This document shows positions 51,920 through 61,690 of a stretch of 64,000 nt of DNA, one piece after another (the stretch's first letter is position 1; every line of letters begins with the position of its first letter). The stretch is from Bacteroidota bacterium (GTDB lineage Bacteria; Bacteroidota; Bacteroidia; Chitinophagales; Chitinophagaceae): NCBI GenBank assembly GCA_016711825.1, contig JADJSG010000006.1, positions 186,001 to 250,000 on the forward strand. The letters are read 5' to 3'. The position numbers and the translations under genes were made by a program. The notes under the pieces were generated by a model. That model was not told the origin of the DNA and searched no databases. It saw nothing but the letters and a program-made list of their open reading frames with translations.

Positions 51920-53065
51920 CTAATTTAAATATTTTAAAACAGTTTCTTCATCTTCGGTTCCTTTACTCACCAATATTAACTTTTCTTTGATCCATGCGCT
52001 TTTTTGCAAATCACCCGCATCTGTATAATGTTGATATAATTTTATCATAGGTACAATATAATTTCTATTGATTTGCTTGACCCAGCTGGAAGAAATTTCC
52101 TCATAAAATGGCCGATCTAAATAATCGAGGGCAAATAATTGTTCTATGTTTTTTTTCAATACCGCAATATTATCAAACGACTCTTTTTTATAAGCATAGG
52201 ACAAGCCCACTAAATATAAATCCTGCTGAATCGACTCCACTAAAGATTGGTTACTCATACATGTTAATGCAATATATATTGGATATTGTTGCTTGTTTGC
52301 AAGTAACTGAGGAAATAATTTATGCTTAAAAAAATCGGCCCATGCTTCATCACTCACATCCACATCTTTCAAACCAAGCTCCGCAAATATTTTATTACGA
52401 TAATCCTTGATTTGCAACAAGTATAAATTTATTACTTTGACATCTTTTCTGATACCCTTCGCTTGAAGTGCCCATGCTGGGTATGTATCATTGTCACCAC
52501 ATGTGAGTAATAAGGCATTTTTTTCAAGTCCAATCAATACATTATAATTATAATACATCATACCAGCAGACATTTGTCCTGTTTGTATTTTTTTTAATGA
52601 ATACATATCCCGTTGCAATGGTAAACGTTGCAATTCTCCAATGTTTATCATATAATCAATATGTTCAATTCGATTTGAATCTATAGCTATGGCTTTTTCA
52701 AGATAGGAATAATACGCCATATTGTTGCCTCCCAACTGCCATTTGCAAAAGTTATAAGTATAGGTATTGGGAATTTTTTCGCCCATATTTTTGACCAAAT
52801 CAATGAGACGGGTATCTTTTTCTCGCAACGAAGGTTGTTGATGCTCATCGTGAAAAATGACAATCCGATTCGCAGAGTAATAATTGTACCAAGCATTTTC
52901 ATCGGTGGGATCTAAAGCAATGACTCGTTCCCAGGCCTTTATCTGTGTTTGATACCAGCTCATCGGGTAGCTTTCTTTAGCATAAGCGGGTATTTTTACG
53001 GCTTCCTGCGCAAAGGAGGAATAAAAAGTGATGGAACACATCAGGAAAAGCATTATTTTTTTCAT
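51920..53065 (-). CDS. Secreted TPR-like protein of the sigma-factor operon
   Basis: 381 residues with a signal peptide (about 1-19, ending SFAQ), a TPR-like N-terminus (AWERVIALDPTDENAWYNYY) and a middle segment LLTCGDNDTYPAWALQ similar to the GDNDTFPLW motif of DUF2723-type membrane proteins, without their membrane part. It is upstream of and nearly contiguous with the ECF sigma gene, so it could sense an envelope signal or be the main target of the regulon. Function unknown. Confidence 0.75.
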   Translation of the reverse strand: MKKIMLFLMCSITFYSSFAQEAVKIPAYAKESYPMSWYQTQIKAWERVIALDPTDENAWYNYYSANRIVIFHDEHQQPSLREKDTRLIDLVKNMGEKIPNTYTYNFCKWQLGGNNMAYYSYLEKAIAIDSNRIEHIDYMINIGELQRLPLQRDMYSLKKIQTGQMSAGMMYYNYNVLIGLEKNALLLTCGDNDTYPAWALQAKGIRKDVKVINLYLLQIKDYRNKIFAELGLKDVDVSDEAWADFFKHKLFPQLLANKQQYPIYIALTCMSNQSLVESIQQDLYLVGLSYAYKKESFDNIAVLKKNIEQLFALDYLDRPFYEEISSSWVKQINRNYIVPMIKLYQHYTDAGDLQKSAWIKEKLILVSKGTEDEETVLKYLN

Positions 53066-53151
53066 TTGATATTTATTTATAGTTACTACTTATACACATC
53101 AATCGAAAAAAGGTTCAAATGAAAGATGATTTTTTTTCTACATTTACATTT

Positions 53152-54300
53152 ATGCAAATCGGGTTTGAAGCAAAAAGAATTTTTCAAAACACAACGGGTC
53201 TTGGCAATTACGCACGTAATCTGGTAGATGGCCTTTGTACCTATGCGCCCAATCATCAATATCACCTATTTGCACCCAAACAAACCAGTCTATTTCCTAT
53301 TGAAAAATATTCGCAAGTATCCTTACATGTCCCCAAAGGTTTTATATATCAACATAACAAAGCGTATTGGCGAAGTCGTGGTGTAAGCAATGAAATAAAA
53401 AAAATGTCGCTTGATGTATATCACGGATTAAGTTTTGAATTGCCCAGAGGACTTGAAAAAATAGCTATAGCAAAAATGGTTAGTGTACATGATTTGATTT
53501 TTGAACGATTTCCTGAACAATATAACCCGATAGATGTCTGGATCAGCAGAAACAAAACAAAACATGCCTGTATTATCGCAGATTGCATAGCCACCATGTC
53601 GATACAAACAAAGCAGGACCTGGTAGACATATATCATATTTCACCCGATAAAATTACCATCACCTACCCTTGTTGCGATGCGTCATTTTTACAAAAACAG
53701 CCTGCAGATATTTTACAACAGATTAAAATAAAATACCATTTGCCTGATCAGTTTTTTCTTTCTGTAGGTTCCATCATCGAAAGAAAAGGATTGATGAAAA
53801 TATGTGAAGCCATGCATATTTTACAAGCACCAATACCCTTAGTAGTTATAGGAAAAGGAAATAATGCCTATGCCAAAAAAGTACGTGCTTATATTCATGA
53901 AAAAAAGATGACAGATAAAATCATCTTTCTGAATGAGCATCCTGCAGCAAGCTCTCATGATTTTACATCAAGTAAAGATTTTCCTGCGATATACCAATTG
54001 GCTTTTGCGCTTATTTACCCTTCTCTTTTTGAAGGGTTTGGCATTCCGGTATTAGAGGGTATCAGTAGTGGCATTCCGGTAATTAGCAGTCGCACAAGCA
54101 GTATGCCCGAAGCAGGTGGCAAAGGGGCCCTTTACATAAATCCTTCCGACGAACACGAAATTGCCCATGCGATGTCACAATTATTAAACGACAGTGCATT
54201 AAACTTGCAACTCATAAGGCATGGACAGCAACATGCGCAAGAATTTACCAAAGAAAAAATGGCCCGTCAGATGATTGACTTATATACATCATTCGTTTAA
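53152..54300 (+). CDS. Glycosyltransferase family 1/4 protein
   Basis: 382 residues, GT-B fold. Visible: TGLGNYARNLVDGL near the start (nucleotide-sugar domain loop), FFLSVGSIIERKGL (start of the C-terminal domain, about 210) and the GT4 donor site PSLFEGFGIPVLEGISSGIP followed by SSMPEAGG. ATG 53152 (MQIGFEAKRIF) is the family-like start; an upstream in-frame ATG at 53119 would lie before a -7-like box TACATTTA. It probably transfers a sugar in LPS or exopolysaccharide synthesis together with the GT2 gene 18 bp downstream. Confidence 0.88.
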   Translation: MQIGFEAKRIFQNTTGLGNYARNLVDGLCTYAPNHQYHLFAPKQTSLFPIEKYSQVSLHVPKGFIYQHNKAYWRSRGVSNEIKKMSLDVYHGLSFELPRGLEKIAIAKMVSVHDLIFERFPEQYNPIDVWISRNKTKHACIIADCIATMSIQTKQDLVDIYHISPDKITITYPCCDASFLQKQPADILQQIKIKYHLPDQFFLSVGSIIERKGLMKICEAMHILQAPIPLVVIGKGNNAYAKKVRAYIHEKKMTDKIIFLNEHPAASSHDFTSSKDFPAIYQLAFALIYPSLFEGFGIPVLEGISSGIPVISSRTSSMPEAGGKGALYINPSDEHEIAHAMSQLLNDSALNLQLIRHGQQHAQEFTKEKMARQMIDLYTSFV

Positions 54301-54318
54301 AAAAAGTAGTTTTGTATA

Positions 54319-55074
54319 ATGACAGCATTCACCATCATGATTCTTACAAAAAATGAAGAACACAATATTGTAAGAACACTCAAACCACTTGGCGATTTGA
54401 CCGATGATCTATTGGTGGTAGATAGTGGCAGTGCTGACCACACCATTTCACTTGCTCAACAAGCAGGTGCCAGAGTGATACAAACTACATGGCAGGGTTA
54501 TGCAAACACAAAAAACTGGGCACATACACAAGCATCTCATGATTGGATTTGCAGCCTCGATGCAGATGAAGAAATAGATGAAGTATTAAAAAAAGCACTG
54601 AAAGATTTATTTTCTGCTGACCTATCGATGCACGTGGCTTATATGATAAAACGAAAATTGGTGTATTGTGGCAAAATACTTCATCATGGCTCCGTAAGCA
54701 ACGAATATCGTTTGAGAATCTATCATAAAAAGATAGGCCACTGGAATCGGCAAGCTGTGCATGAAGATGTAGAATTTACGGAACCTGTACAAATAAAAAA
54801 ACTTTCAGGTTTTCTCTTACATCACTCGTATCAATCAACAAAAGAACATGAAGATACCATTGATAAATATGCAAAACTATTCGCGGAGCAAAAAATGAAA
54901 GAAAACAAAACAGTCCCTTTCTTCAAAGCTTATCTGAGTCCCTTGTTTGGCTTTATTAAAAATTATATTTTTCGAACTGGATTTTTAGATGGCTATGCAG
55001 GATGGCAGTTTGCCCTCATTGAAATGAAATACACTTTTAGAAAATACCAATACATGCGTATTCATCACAAATGA
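54319..55074 (+). CDS. Glycosyltransferase family 2, LPS core type (WaaE/KdtX-like)
   Basis: 251 residues, GT-A fold: ILTKNEEHNIVRTLKPL at the start, VVDSGSADHT, SLDADEEIDEVL (DxD-type metal site near residue 89) and VHEDVEF, with a C-terminal amphipathic/hydrophobic region. The pattern is that of WaaE-type beta-1,4-glucosyltransferases of lipopolysaccharide core synthesis; the acceptor is not certain. It follows the GT4 gene and overlaps the convergent phosphatase gene by 10 nt. Confidence 0.87.
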   Translation: MTAFTIMILTKNEEHNIVRTLKPLGDLTDDLLVVDSGSADHTISLAQQAGARVIQTTWQGYANTKNWAHTQASHDWICSLDADEEIDEVLKKALKDLFSADLSMHVAYMIKRKLVYCGKILHHGSVSNEYRLRIYHKKIGHWNRQAVHEDVEFTEPVQIKKLSGFLLHHSYQSTKEHEDTIDKYAKLFAEQKMKENKTVPFFKAYLSPLFGFIKNYIFRTGFLDGYAGWQFALIEMKYTFRKYQYMRIHHK

Positions 55075-55562
55075 TTTTTAGGAAAATCATAAAACATTAA
55101 TCGCTTATTGACTAAGTGAAAATCTTCCCAGCCTTTATCCATCTCTATCGCAAAAGCGGCCATCCCACAAGTGGGTATATTGTCGGTAATGTGCCCTTGT
55201 AATGAATTGACAAAATGTGTAATACCTGGATTATGGCAAACAATCATTACATGATTATGTGTTACATCTATGGTTTCAATATGTTGTTCTATGATGCTGG
55301 GCGGGGCATGATAAAGTTCCTCACTCCATTGAATTTGTTTGGTGTCCAGGCCCAATTCTTTTGCAATAAGCATAGCAGTTTGGGCGGCTCTTTTAGCTGT
55401 ACTGGCTATGATGAGGTCAATTTTTACATTTCTTGCAAGCAACAATTGCCCCATCTTTTTAGCATCTCTTAAACCTCTTTCATTGAGCGTTCTTTCTATA
55501 TCAGGCAAATACAGATTGCTCCAATCTGATTTTGCATGCCTTACCATAATGATTGATTTCAT
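55065..55562 (-). CDS. SixA-like histidine phosphatase family protein
   Basis: 165-residue phosphoglycerate-mutase-fold protein: the catalytic RHA motif in IIMVRHAKSDWSN, LNERGLRDAKKM, ASTAKRAAQTAMLIA and the second His in VCHNPGITHFV. SixA in E. coli dephosphorylates histidine-phosphoproteins; here the target is unknown. Short length and the RHAKS variant fit SixA. The gene ends inside the converging GT2 gene. Confidence 0.88.
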   Translation of the reverse strand: MKSIIMVRHAKSDWSNLYLPDIERTLNERGLRDAKKMGQLLLARNVKIDLIIASTAKRAAQTAMLIAKELGLDTKQIQWSEELYHAPPSIIEQHIETIDVTHNHVMIVCHNPGITHFVNSLQGHITDNIPTCGMAAFAIEMDKGWEDFHLVNKRLMFYDFPKNHL

Positions 55563-55701
55563 TGGATTATTTTTTCAAAAATAAGCAAAAACAAATAGGC
55601 ACGAAATGGAACTTTTTATCCTTAAATAAAACCATTGATAACAATCTAAAAAACAACATGAAAATTGAATGTACTTTAGCATTTCAAATGATATATCCAT
55701 T

Positions 55702-56610
55702 ATGCTACGATTAGAACACTTAAAAAAATATTATGCTACGCAAAAAGCAGTAGATGATATCAGTTTGCATATCAAAAAAGGTACGATTTACGGTTTATTA
55801 GGCCCCAATGGTGCTGGCAAATCAAGTTTGTTACGTATGGTCACTGGCATTACACTACCCGACGAAGGAAAAATAATATTTGATGGACAACCCTTTAATG
55901 CCAACATTCATAGCATAAATATCGGTTATATGCCTGAAGAAAGAGGTCTGTATAAAAAAATGAAAATAGGTGAACAGATATTATACTTAGCCCAGTTAAA
56001 AGGTTTGAGCAAAATTGAAGCGATGCAAAAAATCAACTATTGGTTTAAAAAAATGGATATGCATAGCTGGTGGAATAAAAAAGTAGAAGACCTTAGCAAG
56101 GGTATGTCTCAAAAATTGCAATTTGTAACCACTGTCATTCACAATCCTAAATTATTGATACTTGATGAACCTTTTAGTGGATTAGACCCTGTCAATAGCG
56201 AAATTATTAAACAGGAAATTTATGCCCTGGCACACACAGGAACAACTATTTTATTTTCAACCCATAGAATGGAACAAGTAGAAGAGATTTGTCAGGAAAT
56301 TGCCCTCATCAATCAAGGGAAGGTGATATTGCAAGGAAATGTGGCTGATGTAAAAAACCAATTTAAACGAAATCAATATAAACTGGTTATTGATCAGGCC
56401 TTACAAGGGTTTGAGCAACAAGTAGTATCAAACAACGATTTTGAATATGTATTGCAATTTTCAACACCCAATGAATCAAAAGCTTTACTCAATCATTGCT
56501 TACAGCATAACTACCATATTCAAACCTTCCAGGAAATATTGCCTTCGCTCAATGAAATTTTTATACAACAAGTAGAAGGTACAACCGCTTCAAGACAATT
56601 TACAAACTAA
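55702..56610 (+). CDS. ABC transporter ATP-binding protein (NatA-like)
   Basis: 302 residues from ATG 55702 (MLRLEHLKKYYATQKAV); the longer in-frame version adds 11 residues without family similarity. Walker A GLLGPNGAGKSSLLR, Q-loop region GYMPEERGLY, signature LSKGMSQKLQF, Walker B LLILDEPFSGLDP and switch His in STHRMEQ. A DUF4162-like C-terminal part follows. It pairs with the permease 21 bp downstream to form an exporter of the ABC-2/NatAB type, whose substrates include Na+, drugs or peptides. Confidence 0.92.
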   Translation: MLRLEHLKKYYATQKAVDDISLHIKKGTIYGLLGPNGAGKSSLLRMVTGITLPDEGKIIFDGQPFNANIHSINIGYMPEERGLYKKMKIGEQILYLAQLKGLSKIEAMQKINYWFKKMDMHSWWNKKVEDLSKGMSQKLQFVTTVIHNPKLLILDEPFSGLDPVNSEIIKQEIYALAHTGTTILFSTHRMEQVEEICQEIALINQGKVILQGNVADVKNQFKRNQYKLVIDQALQGFEQQVVSNNDFEYVLQFSTPNESKALLNHCLQHNYHIQTFQEILPSLNEIFIQQVEGTTASRQFTN

Positions 56611-56631
56611 TAAAAAATACCATTTACCATT

Positions 56632-57942
56632 ATGAATAAAATTTGGCTCATTATCCGTAGAGAGTATATCACACGAGTAAGAAAAAAATCGTTTATAGTA
56701 ACCACCTTATTGATTCCTATTATGATGTTTGGTTTGATTACCTTGTTTGTATACATGGCAATTAAAAGTGAAGAGAAGCAAAAAATCATCGTTTATGACG
56801 AATCAGGCATTTTTGAAAACCAACTAGATACTACTCAAGAATCATATACGGTATTGTACGAAAAAATCAAACCAGGTGAAACCAATAGTGCATTTATTGA
56901 GAGAAATGATGCAGATATATATTTGCATATTTTCCCTTTTGTGAATAATGCCCCCGACAGTGTACATATTTATAAAGAGGGCGGTGTAAGCCTTAGTGCC
57001 AAAGGTTTTATTACTGATCAACTTGACAATATTTATCAAATAAAACAATTGCAAGATGCAGGGATTAATAAAACCCAAATTGACAGTATTCAAAACAGTT
57101 CTATCAACGTAAAAAGTTTTGATTTAAAAGATAATAAAGAAACCAATTCTGAAATTGCTTCGAGTATAGGCTATTTCATGGGGTTTTTAATTTATATGGT
57201 CATCTTTATATATGGAGCAGGTGTGATGAGGGGTGTAATGGAAGAAAAGACGAATCGGATTGCCGAAGTAATCATCAGCAGTGTAAAACCCTTTCAATTG
57301 ATGATGGGTAAAATCATTGGTATTGCCTTAGTGGGATTAACCCAATTTATGATGTGGATTGGACTGATGCTCATTTTGCAGCTATTATTACCATTCTTAA
57401 TTCCTGGCTTAGGAGATGTATTGCATGGAGGTGCAAGTATGACACCTGAAATGCAACAACAAATGAATGCGATGGGAACGGGTGAAAATATGGGTATGAT
57501 ACAGTCGCTTATGAATCAAAATTGGGGATTGATACTGGGTTGTTTCTTGTTTTACTTTTTAGGTGGCTATTTTTTATACGCATCGATGTTTGCTGCGGTG
57601 GGTAGCCTGGTCAATGAAGACCCGCAAGAAGCCCAGCAACTCACAATTCCTATCACCATGCCTATCATTTTAGGATTTATCATTATGGCTACCTCAGTCA
57701 AAGACCCCAATAGCTCCCTATCTGTATTCGGCAGTTTGTTTCCACTCACATCACCCATTGTAATGCTGGCACGTATACCATATGGTGTACCTCTATGGCA
57801 ATTATTGTTGTCAATGACTTTGCTCATTGCAGGGTTCTTATTTATGACCTGGCTGAGTGCTAAAATATACAGAACAGGCATTTTACTTTATGGCAAAAAA
57901 ATCACTTGGAAGGAAGTGTATAAATGGATTCGGTATAGTTAG
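56632..57942 (+). CDS. ABC-2 type permease (NatB-like)
   Basis: 436 residues: a membrane helix at about 22-45, a large extracytoplasmic loop (about 50-180), then five to six helices in the C-terminal half (about 185-425). The conserved EEKTNRIAEVIISSVKPFQL is the ABC-2 permease signature loop of the NatB group. It has a Met/Gln-rich segment (about 275-290). It works with the ATPase immediately upstream. The 223 bp behind it show no recognisable element. Confidence 0.88.
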   Translation: MNKIWLIIRREYITRVRKKSFIVTTLLIPIMMFGLITLFVYMAIKSEEKQKIIVYDESGIFENQLDTTQESYTVLYEKIKPGETNSAFIERNDADIYLHIFPFVNNAPDSVHIYKEGGVSLSAKGFITDQLDNIYQIKQLQDAGINKTQIDSIQNSSINVKSFDLKDNKETNSEIASSIGYFMGFLIYMVIFIYGAGVMRGVMEEKTNRIAEVIISSVKPFQLMMGKIIGIALVGLTQFMMWIGLMLILQLLLPFLIPGLGDVLHGGASMTPEMQQQMNAMGTGENMGMIQSLMNQNWGLILGCFLFYFLGGYFLYASMFAAVGSLVNEDPQEAQQLTIPITMPIILGFIIMATSVKDPNSSLSVFGSLFPLTSPIVMLARIPYGVPLWQLLLSMTLLIAGFLFMTWLSAKIYRTGILLYGKKITWKEVYKWIRYS

Positions 57943-58165
57943 GGGCTTGTGCTAAAAATCTCAACATGTCATCAGCATATTCCAAATACAATTATGGAGT
58001 AGTCAGAAAAATGTTGTTATCATGCATACCCCCATTGAATTTCAGCTAATAATAAGCAGATAATAAAATTGAAATTTATATTAAAGCATTTATCACAGCA
58101 ATGGAAAATCAAATTGGATAAACGTTTAAAAAAATTATTCATTACACGCTAATGAAAAATCCTCC

Positions 58166-59155
58166 TTAAGTCTTCGAAAGCTCTTCAACAATTATTCTGA
58201 AAAATATTTTTCTACAAGCAAACAAACTGAATAAAATAAAGCAGATGCCAAAAGTGATGATTGCTGCTTTTTTTGAAGATGGTTTGGTAAAGAAATAAGG
58301 TTCTCCTGGATAGTCTAAAATTTGAAATATAGGGCTTTCAGACAATAACTTAAACTTGGCATTTTGATAAGCAGTTACAGTTACAGCATACAATTGTTCA
58401 ATCTCAACCCGAGTACGCAATAACTTTGCCTGAGGGATATTTACTTCGTATTTTACAGCTAGTTGATTTGCGTCTTGAAAGCCTGCAATTGCTCTTTCTA
58501 CGGCGTATAATTCATCCTTTAGCGAGTCGCGCATGATTCTGATTTTAACGAGGTCAGAACGAGGTTTTTCTGTTACCAATGAAATATAGTAATTTGACAA
58601 TGCTTCTAAAATCGTTTCATTGACTTCTTTACTCAATTCTTTATCATGAAAGGTGCTTGTGATTCGAGTGAAACCTGTTTTTAAATCGATGTTGATAAGG
58701 GTAGAGGCAATAAACAAAGATGCTGCTTTGTATATAACTGCATTACTATCTTTGGTATTGATTTTAATTTTTTTACCCCATAAAGGCAAGTTATTATTAT
58801 AATCATCAAATATCCATTGGGCTAAATTTTTATATTTTTTATTATTGGTTTTTGATGCAACAATTTTTCTTGAAATGGTTCTACTGTTTACAAGTTCATT
58901 GACATTATAAATCTTATCATAATCGGTTTTATCAGATATTCCAAATTGCGATTTGATCGCATCCATCGGACTGCTACTATTTGTTTTATTAATCGATAAT
59001 GGAAATATTTTTGAATAAGTACCATAGGTAGCCTTCTGTGTTCTGGCTAGCAGAAAAACTATTGTAGACAAAACCAATGAACTTATGAATATAAGCACCA
59101 AATTCGATTTTATTTTCCGACCAAACTCTTGAATGATTTGTAAAGTATTTGACAC
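58166..59155 (-). CDS. Wzz-like polysaccharide chain-length/co-polymerase protein
   Basis: 329 residues with a membrane helix near each end (about 18-38 and 298-317) and a large, mainly helical periplasmic part with coiled-coil character (about 195-260, DSLKDELYAVERAIAGFQD), the layout of Wzz chain-length determinants. The conserved Pro-rich motif before the second helix (YPGEPYFFTKPSSKK) is present. No kinase domain is attached. It ends the polysaccharide export operon, 16 bp after the SLBB gene. Confidence 0.85.
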   Translation of the reverse strand: MSNTLQIIQEFGRKIKSNLVLIFISSLVLSTIVFLLARTQKATYGTYSKIFPLSINKTNSSSPMDAIKSQFGISDKTDYDKIYNVNELVNSRTISRKIVASKTNNKKYKNLAQWIFDDYNNNLPLWGKKIKINTKDSNAVIYKAASLFIASTLINIDLKTGFTRITSTFHDKELSKEVNETILEALSNYYISLVTEKPRSDLVKIRIMRDSLKDELYAVERAIAGFQDANQLAVKYEVNIPQAKLLRTRVEIEQLYAVTVTAYQNAKFKLLSESPIFQILDYPGEPYFFTKPSSKKAAIITFGICFILFSLFACRKIFFRIIVEELSKT

Positions 59156-59171
59156 AATAGTTAAAGATTAA

Positions 59172-61658
59172 TTATTTAGAAAGTGATTTAGACAACACTA
59201 ATAATGTTGCCAAAGTTGTAATTGCAGAGAGTGAATAGGTAAAGAGCTCTGAAAACTTTGTTTTATTTTCCTTTGTTGGTTTACGTGGAACGGTAACAAT
59301 AGAGCCTGGTTTTACTTTTGGATAGAAGTGGAAAAATAAAAAGTTTTTCGTGTTTTTTATTCTACCACTCAGGTATTTCACATTAACCCTGCTTCTCCAT
59401 GGTCTTTCGCCATAACCTCCAGCCGAATTTACATAATAACCAATATCTGTATTGTCTTTATCATATTTAATATTTACTGGCTGTTGCACTTCTCCTCTTA
59501 CCGATACAATATCATTCATCGGGGGCACTATGATGATGTCATTATCTCTAAGAATGATATCTTGTTTACTATTTTTTCTTTCTATGGCTGCAGGCAAATC
59601 AATTACGACAGGGCCTACATTACTTCTGTTTAATTTTGCCCCTTCAGCAAAAGCAGTTTTATTGATGCCTCCGCATCGTTTAACTAATGATGATAATTTT
59701 TCATTTTCATCTACCAAAACATACTCACCCGGATAAGCTACTTCTCCTAAAATGGTTACTTTTTCCTGGGTTAAAAATTCAGATTTTCGTCTGACATATA
59801 CTCGATCGAGTGGCTTCAACAATATATTATCTGAAGCCTCATCAATTTCTAAATTTGAATTGATAGATACAATTTTAATATTTGAGCCGTTGGTTTCAAT
59901 AGTGAAATTATTCACTGAATCTACGATATTTGAAATTTCAATTCTACCATTTTCAGCATCCAATCGCAAGCCACCACTTAGCAACAAGGCATCTTTCAAT
60001 TTCAAATTTTTATAATAAGTTACCTTTCCAGGCTTTCTTACATACCCTAATACCTCTATCTGATACTGTTGTTCAAAATCTTTTTGAGATAAAATCTTAA
60101 CTCGATCACCACTTTGCAAATGAATATCCCCATCTTTTTTCAAATCGGAAATATCAATTTTAATGGCATTTGATTCAAGGGTGTTTGAACCTCTAAAAAC
60201 ATAAGCACGAGGCAGGTAAGCATTTGATGAAACACCACCTGCTCTTACTAAAAGGTCTGATAGTCTATCGCCGTCTTTGAATTCATAATCATCAGGATAA
60301 TTTACCCCGCCTTCTATTTTAACTGTATTCATCAATCCTTCATTGATTGGTTTTATTGTAACCACATCACCATCTTTTAACACTAAGTCGGCATCTCCCT
60401 GGGCATCAATAAATCTCTTTCCATCTAAGTTGATTAATTTTTCTTGCTCATTTCCTACGGTTTTTATGTGTATCATCGAATTTCGCGCATTAAAACGGGG
60501 ACCTCCAGATAGTTGTATCAAATCGTATAATGTTTCTTCTTCTTTTAATTGATAATACATAGGTCGTTTAAACTCACCAGCAGCACTCACTTTCTTTTCA
60601 AAAATGCCCACTCTGATAAAGTCATTGTCTTCGAGATAATACTCTGTATTCTGTGAATTTTTCTCAAGGTATTTATACAAATCAATCTCATCGACAGTTC
60701 TGCCGTCACGTTGTATTTCAATTTTTCTTAAAGTACCAATTTCTGTAATTCCCCCTGCTTTAAATAAAGCATTGAGTGCTGTATTAAATGCTGAAATGGT
60801 GTAGGTACCTGGCTTTCTGACCTCACCTACAATTGTGACACGTATGGTACGCGATTTACCTAACTGTACATCCACCGAAGTGTTGTTTGGAACAATTTTT
60901 TTAAACTTGGTAGCTATCAATTTTGAGGCCGCGTCTAAGGTCATTCCTTGTACATATATTTTACCTACCAATTGCGGAAAAATAGAACCATCTTTTGCGA
61001 TTGTATAACTTTTTTGCAATTCACCAGCATTCCAAAGTGCCACAATTAATTCATCACCAGGCCCGAGTCTATAATCTAAAGGAGGTGCTGAAGGAGCTTT
61101 GTCTGAGAGGTCAAATGAGTTGTTATTAAAAAAATCTGCTCCATATACTTTTTTTGTAGCATCATCGGTATTACCTGGTTGAAAAATTTTAGTATCTGTA
61201 TTTTGTTTGGTTGACTCCAGGTATTTTAGATATTCAGGATCATTTTTGTATAACTCTTTGAGCATGATATCCTGATTATCAACATTGTTTAAATCCTGAA
61301 AATTAAGTTTATTTTTCTCTAAAGTATTTACATCATTTGCATTCTTATCTGTTTGATTATTATCCCCCGCGTTTTTATCCGGTTGATTTTTATCATTCTT
61401 ATCTGGTTGATTTTTATTATTTTGATTTTTATCAAAAAAGTTTTGATTCGTTTGTTGATTTTGATCTAGATAAGGGTTGTTATTGTATGGATTGCTGTTG
61501 TAGGGATTATTGTTGTACGGATTTCCGTTATTTTGATTCTGATTCTGATTTGTGTTTTGATTGTTTCCTCCCGTACTATTAGCACCACCCGTATTACCAG
61601 TTTGGGCCATTGTAAAAAAAGGTGTGATCAGCAACAACAGTAAAAAAAAATTTCTCAT
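59172..61658 (-). CDS. Multi-SLBB outer-membrane polysaccharide export protein
   Basis: 828 residues: signal peptide (about 1-18), a long low-complexity segment rich in Asn, Gln and Asp (about 20-115), a Wza-type export domain (PLDYRLGPGDELIVALWN, about 190-270) and about six SLBB beta-grasp domains (for example VTIVGEVRKPGTYTIS, IEVLGYVRKPGKVTYY, VTILGEVAYPGEYVLV, SVRGEVQQPVNIKY). It ends in a hydrophobic helix. Such proteins form the outer-membrane channel for capsule or exopolysaccharide. Minus-strand TATTTTTG (61672-61679) could be its -7 box. Confidence 0.9.
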   Translation of the reverse strand: MRNFFLLLLLITPFFTMAQTGNTGGANSTGGNNQNTNQNQNQNNGNPYNNNPYNSNPYNNNPYLDQNQQTNQNFFDKNQNNKNQPDKNDKNQPDKNAGDNNQTDKNANDVNTLEKNKLNFQDLNNVDNQDIMLKELYKNDPEYLKYLESTKQNTDTKIFQPGNTDDATKKVYGADFFNNNSFDLSDKAPSAPPLDYRLGPGDELIVALWNAGELQKSYTIAKDGSIFPQLVGKIYVQGMTLDAASKLIATKFKKIVPNNTSVDVQLGKSRTIRVTIVGEVRKPGTYTISAFNTALNALFKAGGITEIGTLRKIEIQRDGRTVDEIDLYKYLEKNSQNTEYYLEDNDFIRVGIFEKKVSAAGEFKRPMYYQLKEEETLYDLIQLSGGPRFNARNSMIHIKTVGNEQEKLINLDGKRFIDAQGDADLVLKDGDVVTIKPINEGLMNTVKIEGGVNYPDDYEFKDGDRLSDLLVRAGGVSSNAYLPRAYVFRGSNTLESNAIKIDISDLKKDGDIHLQSGDRVKILSQKDFEQQYQIEVLGYVRKPGKVTYYKNLKLKDALLLSGGLRLDAENGRIEISNIVDSVNNFTIETNGSNIKIVSINSNLEIDEASDNILLKPLDRVYVRRKSEFLTQEKVTILGEVAYPGEYVLVDENEKLSSLVKRCGGINKTAFAEGAKLNRSNVGPVVIDLPAAIERKNSKQDIILRDNDIIIVPPMNDIVSVRGEVQQPVNIKYDKDNTDIGYYVNSAGGYGERPWRSRVNVKYLSGRIKNTKNFLFFHFYPKVKPGSIVTVPRKPTKENKTKFSELFTYSLSAITTLATLLVLSKSLSK

Positions 61659-61690
61659 ATGATTAAAGGTTCAAAAATAATAAAATTAAA

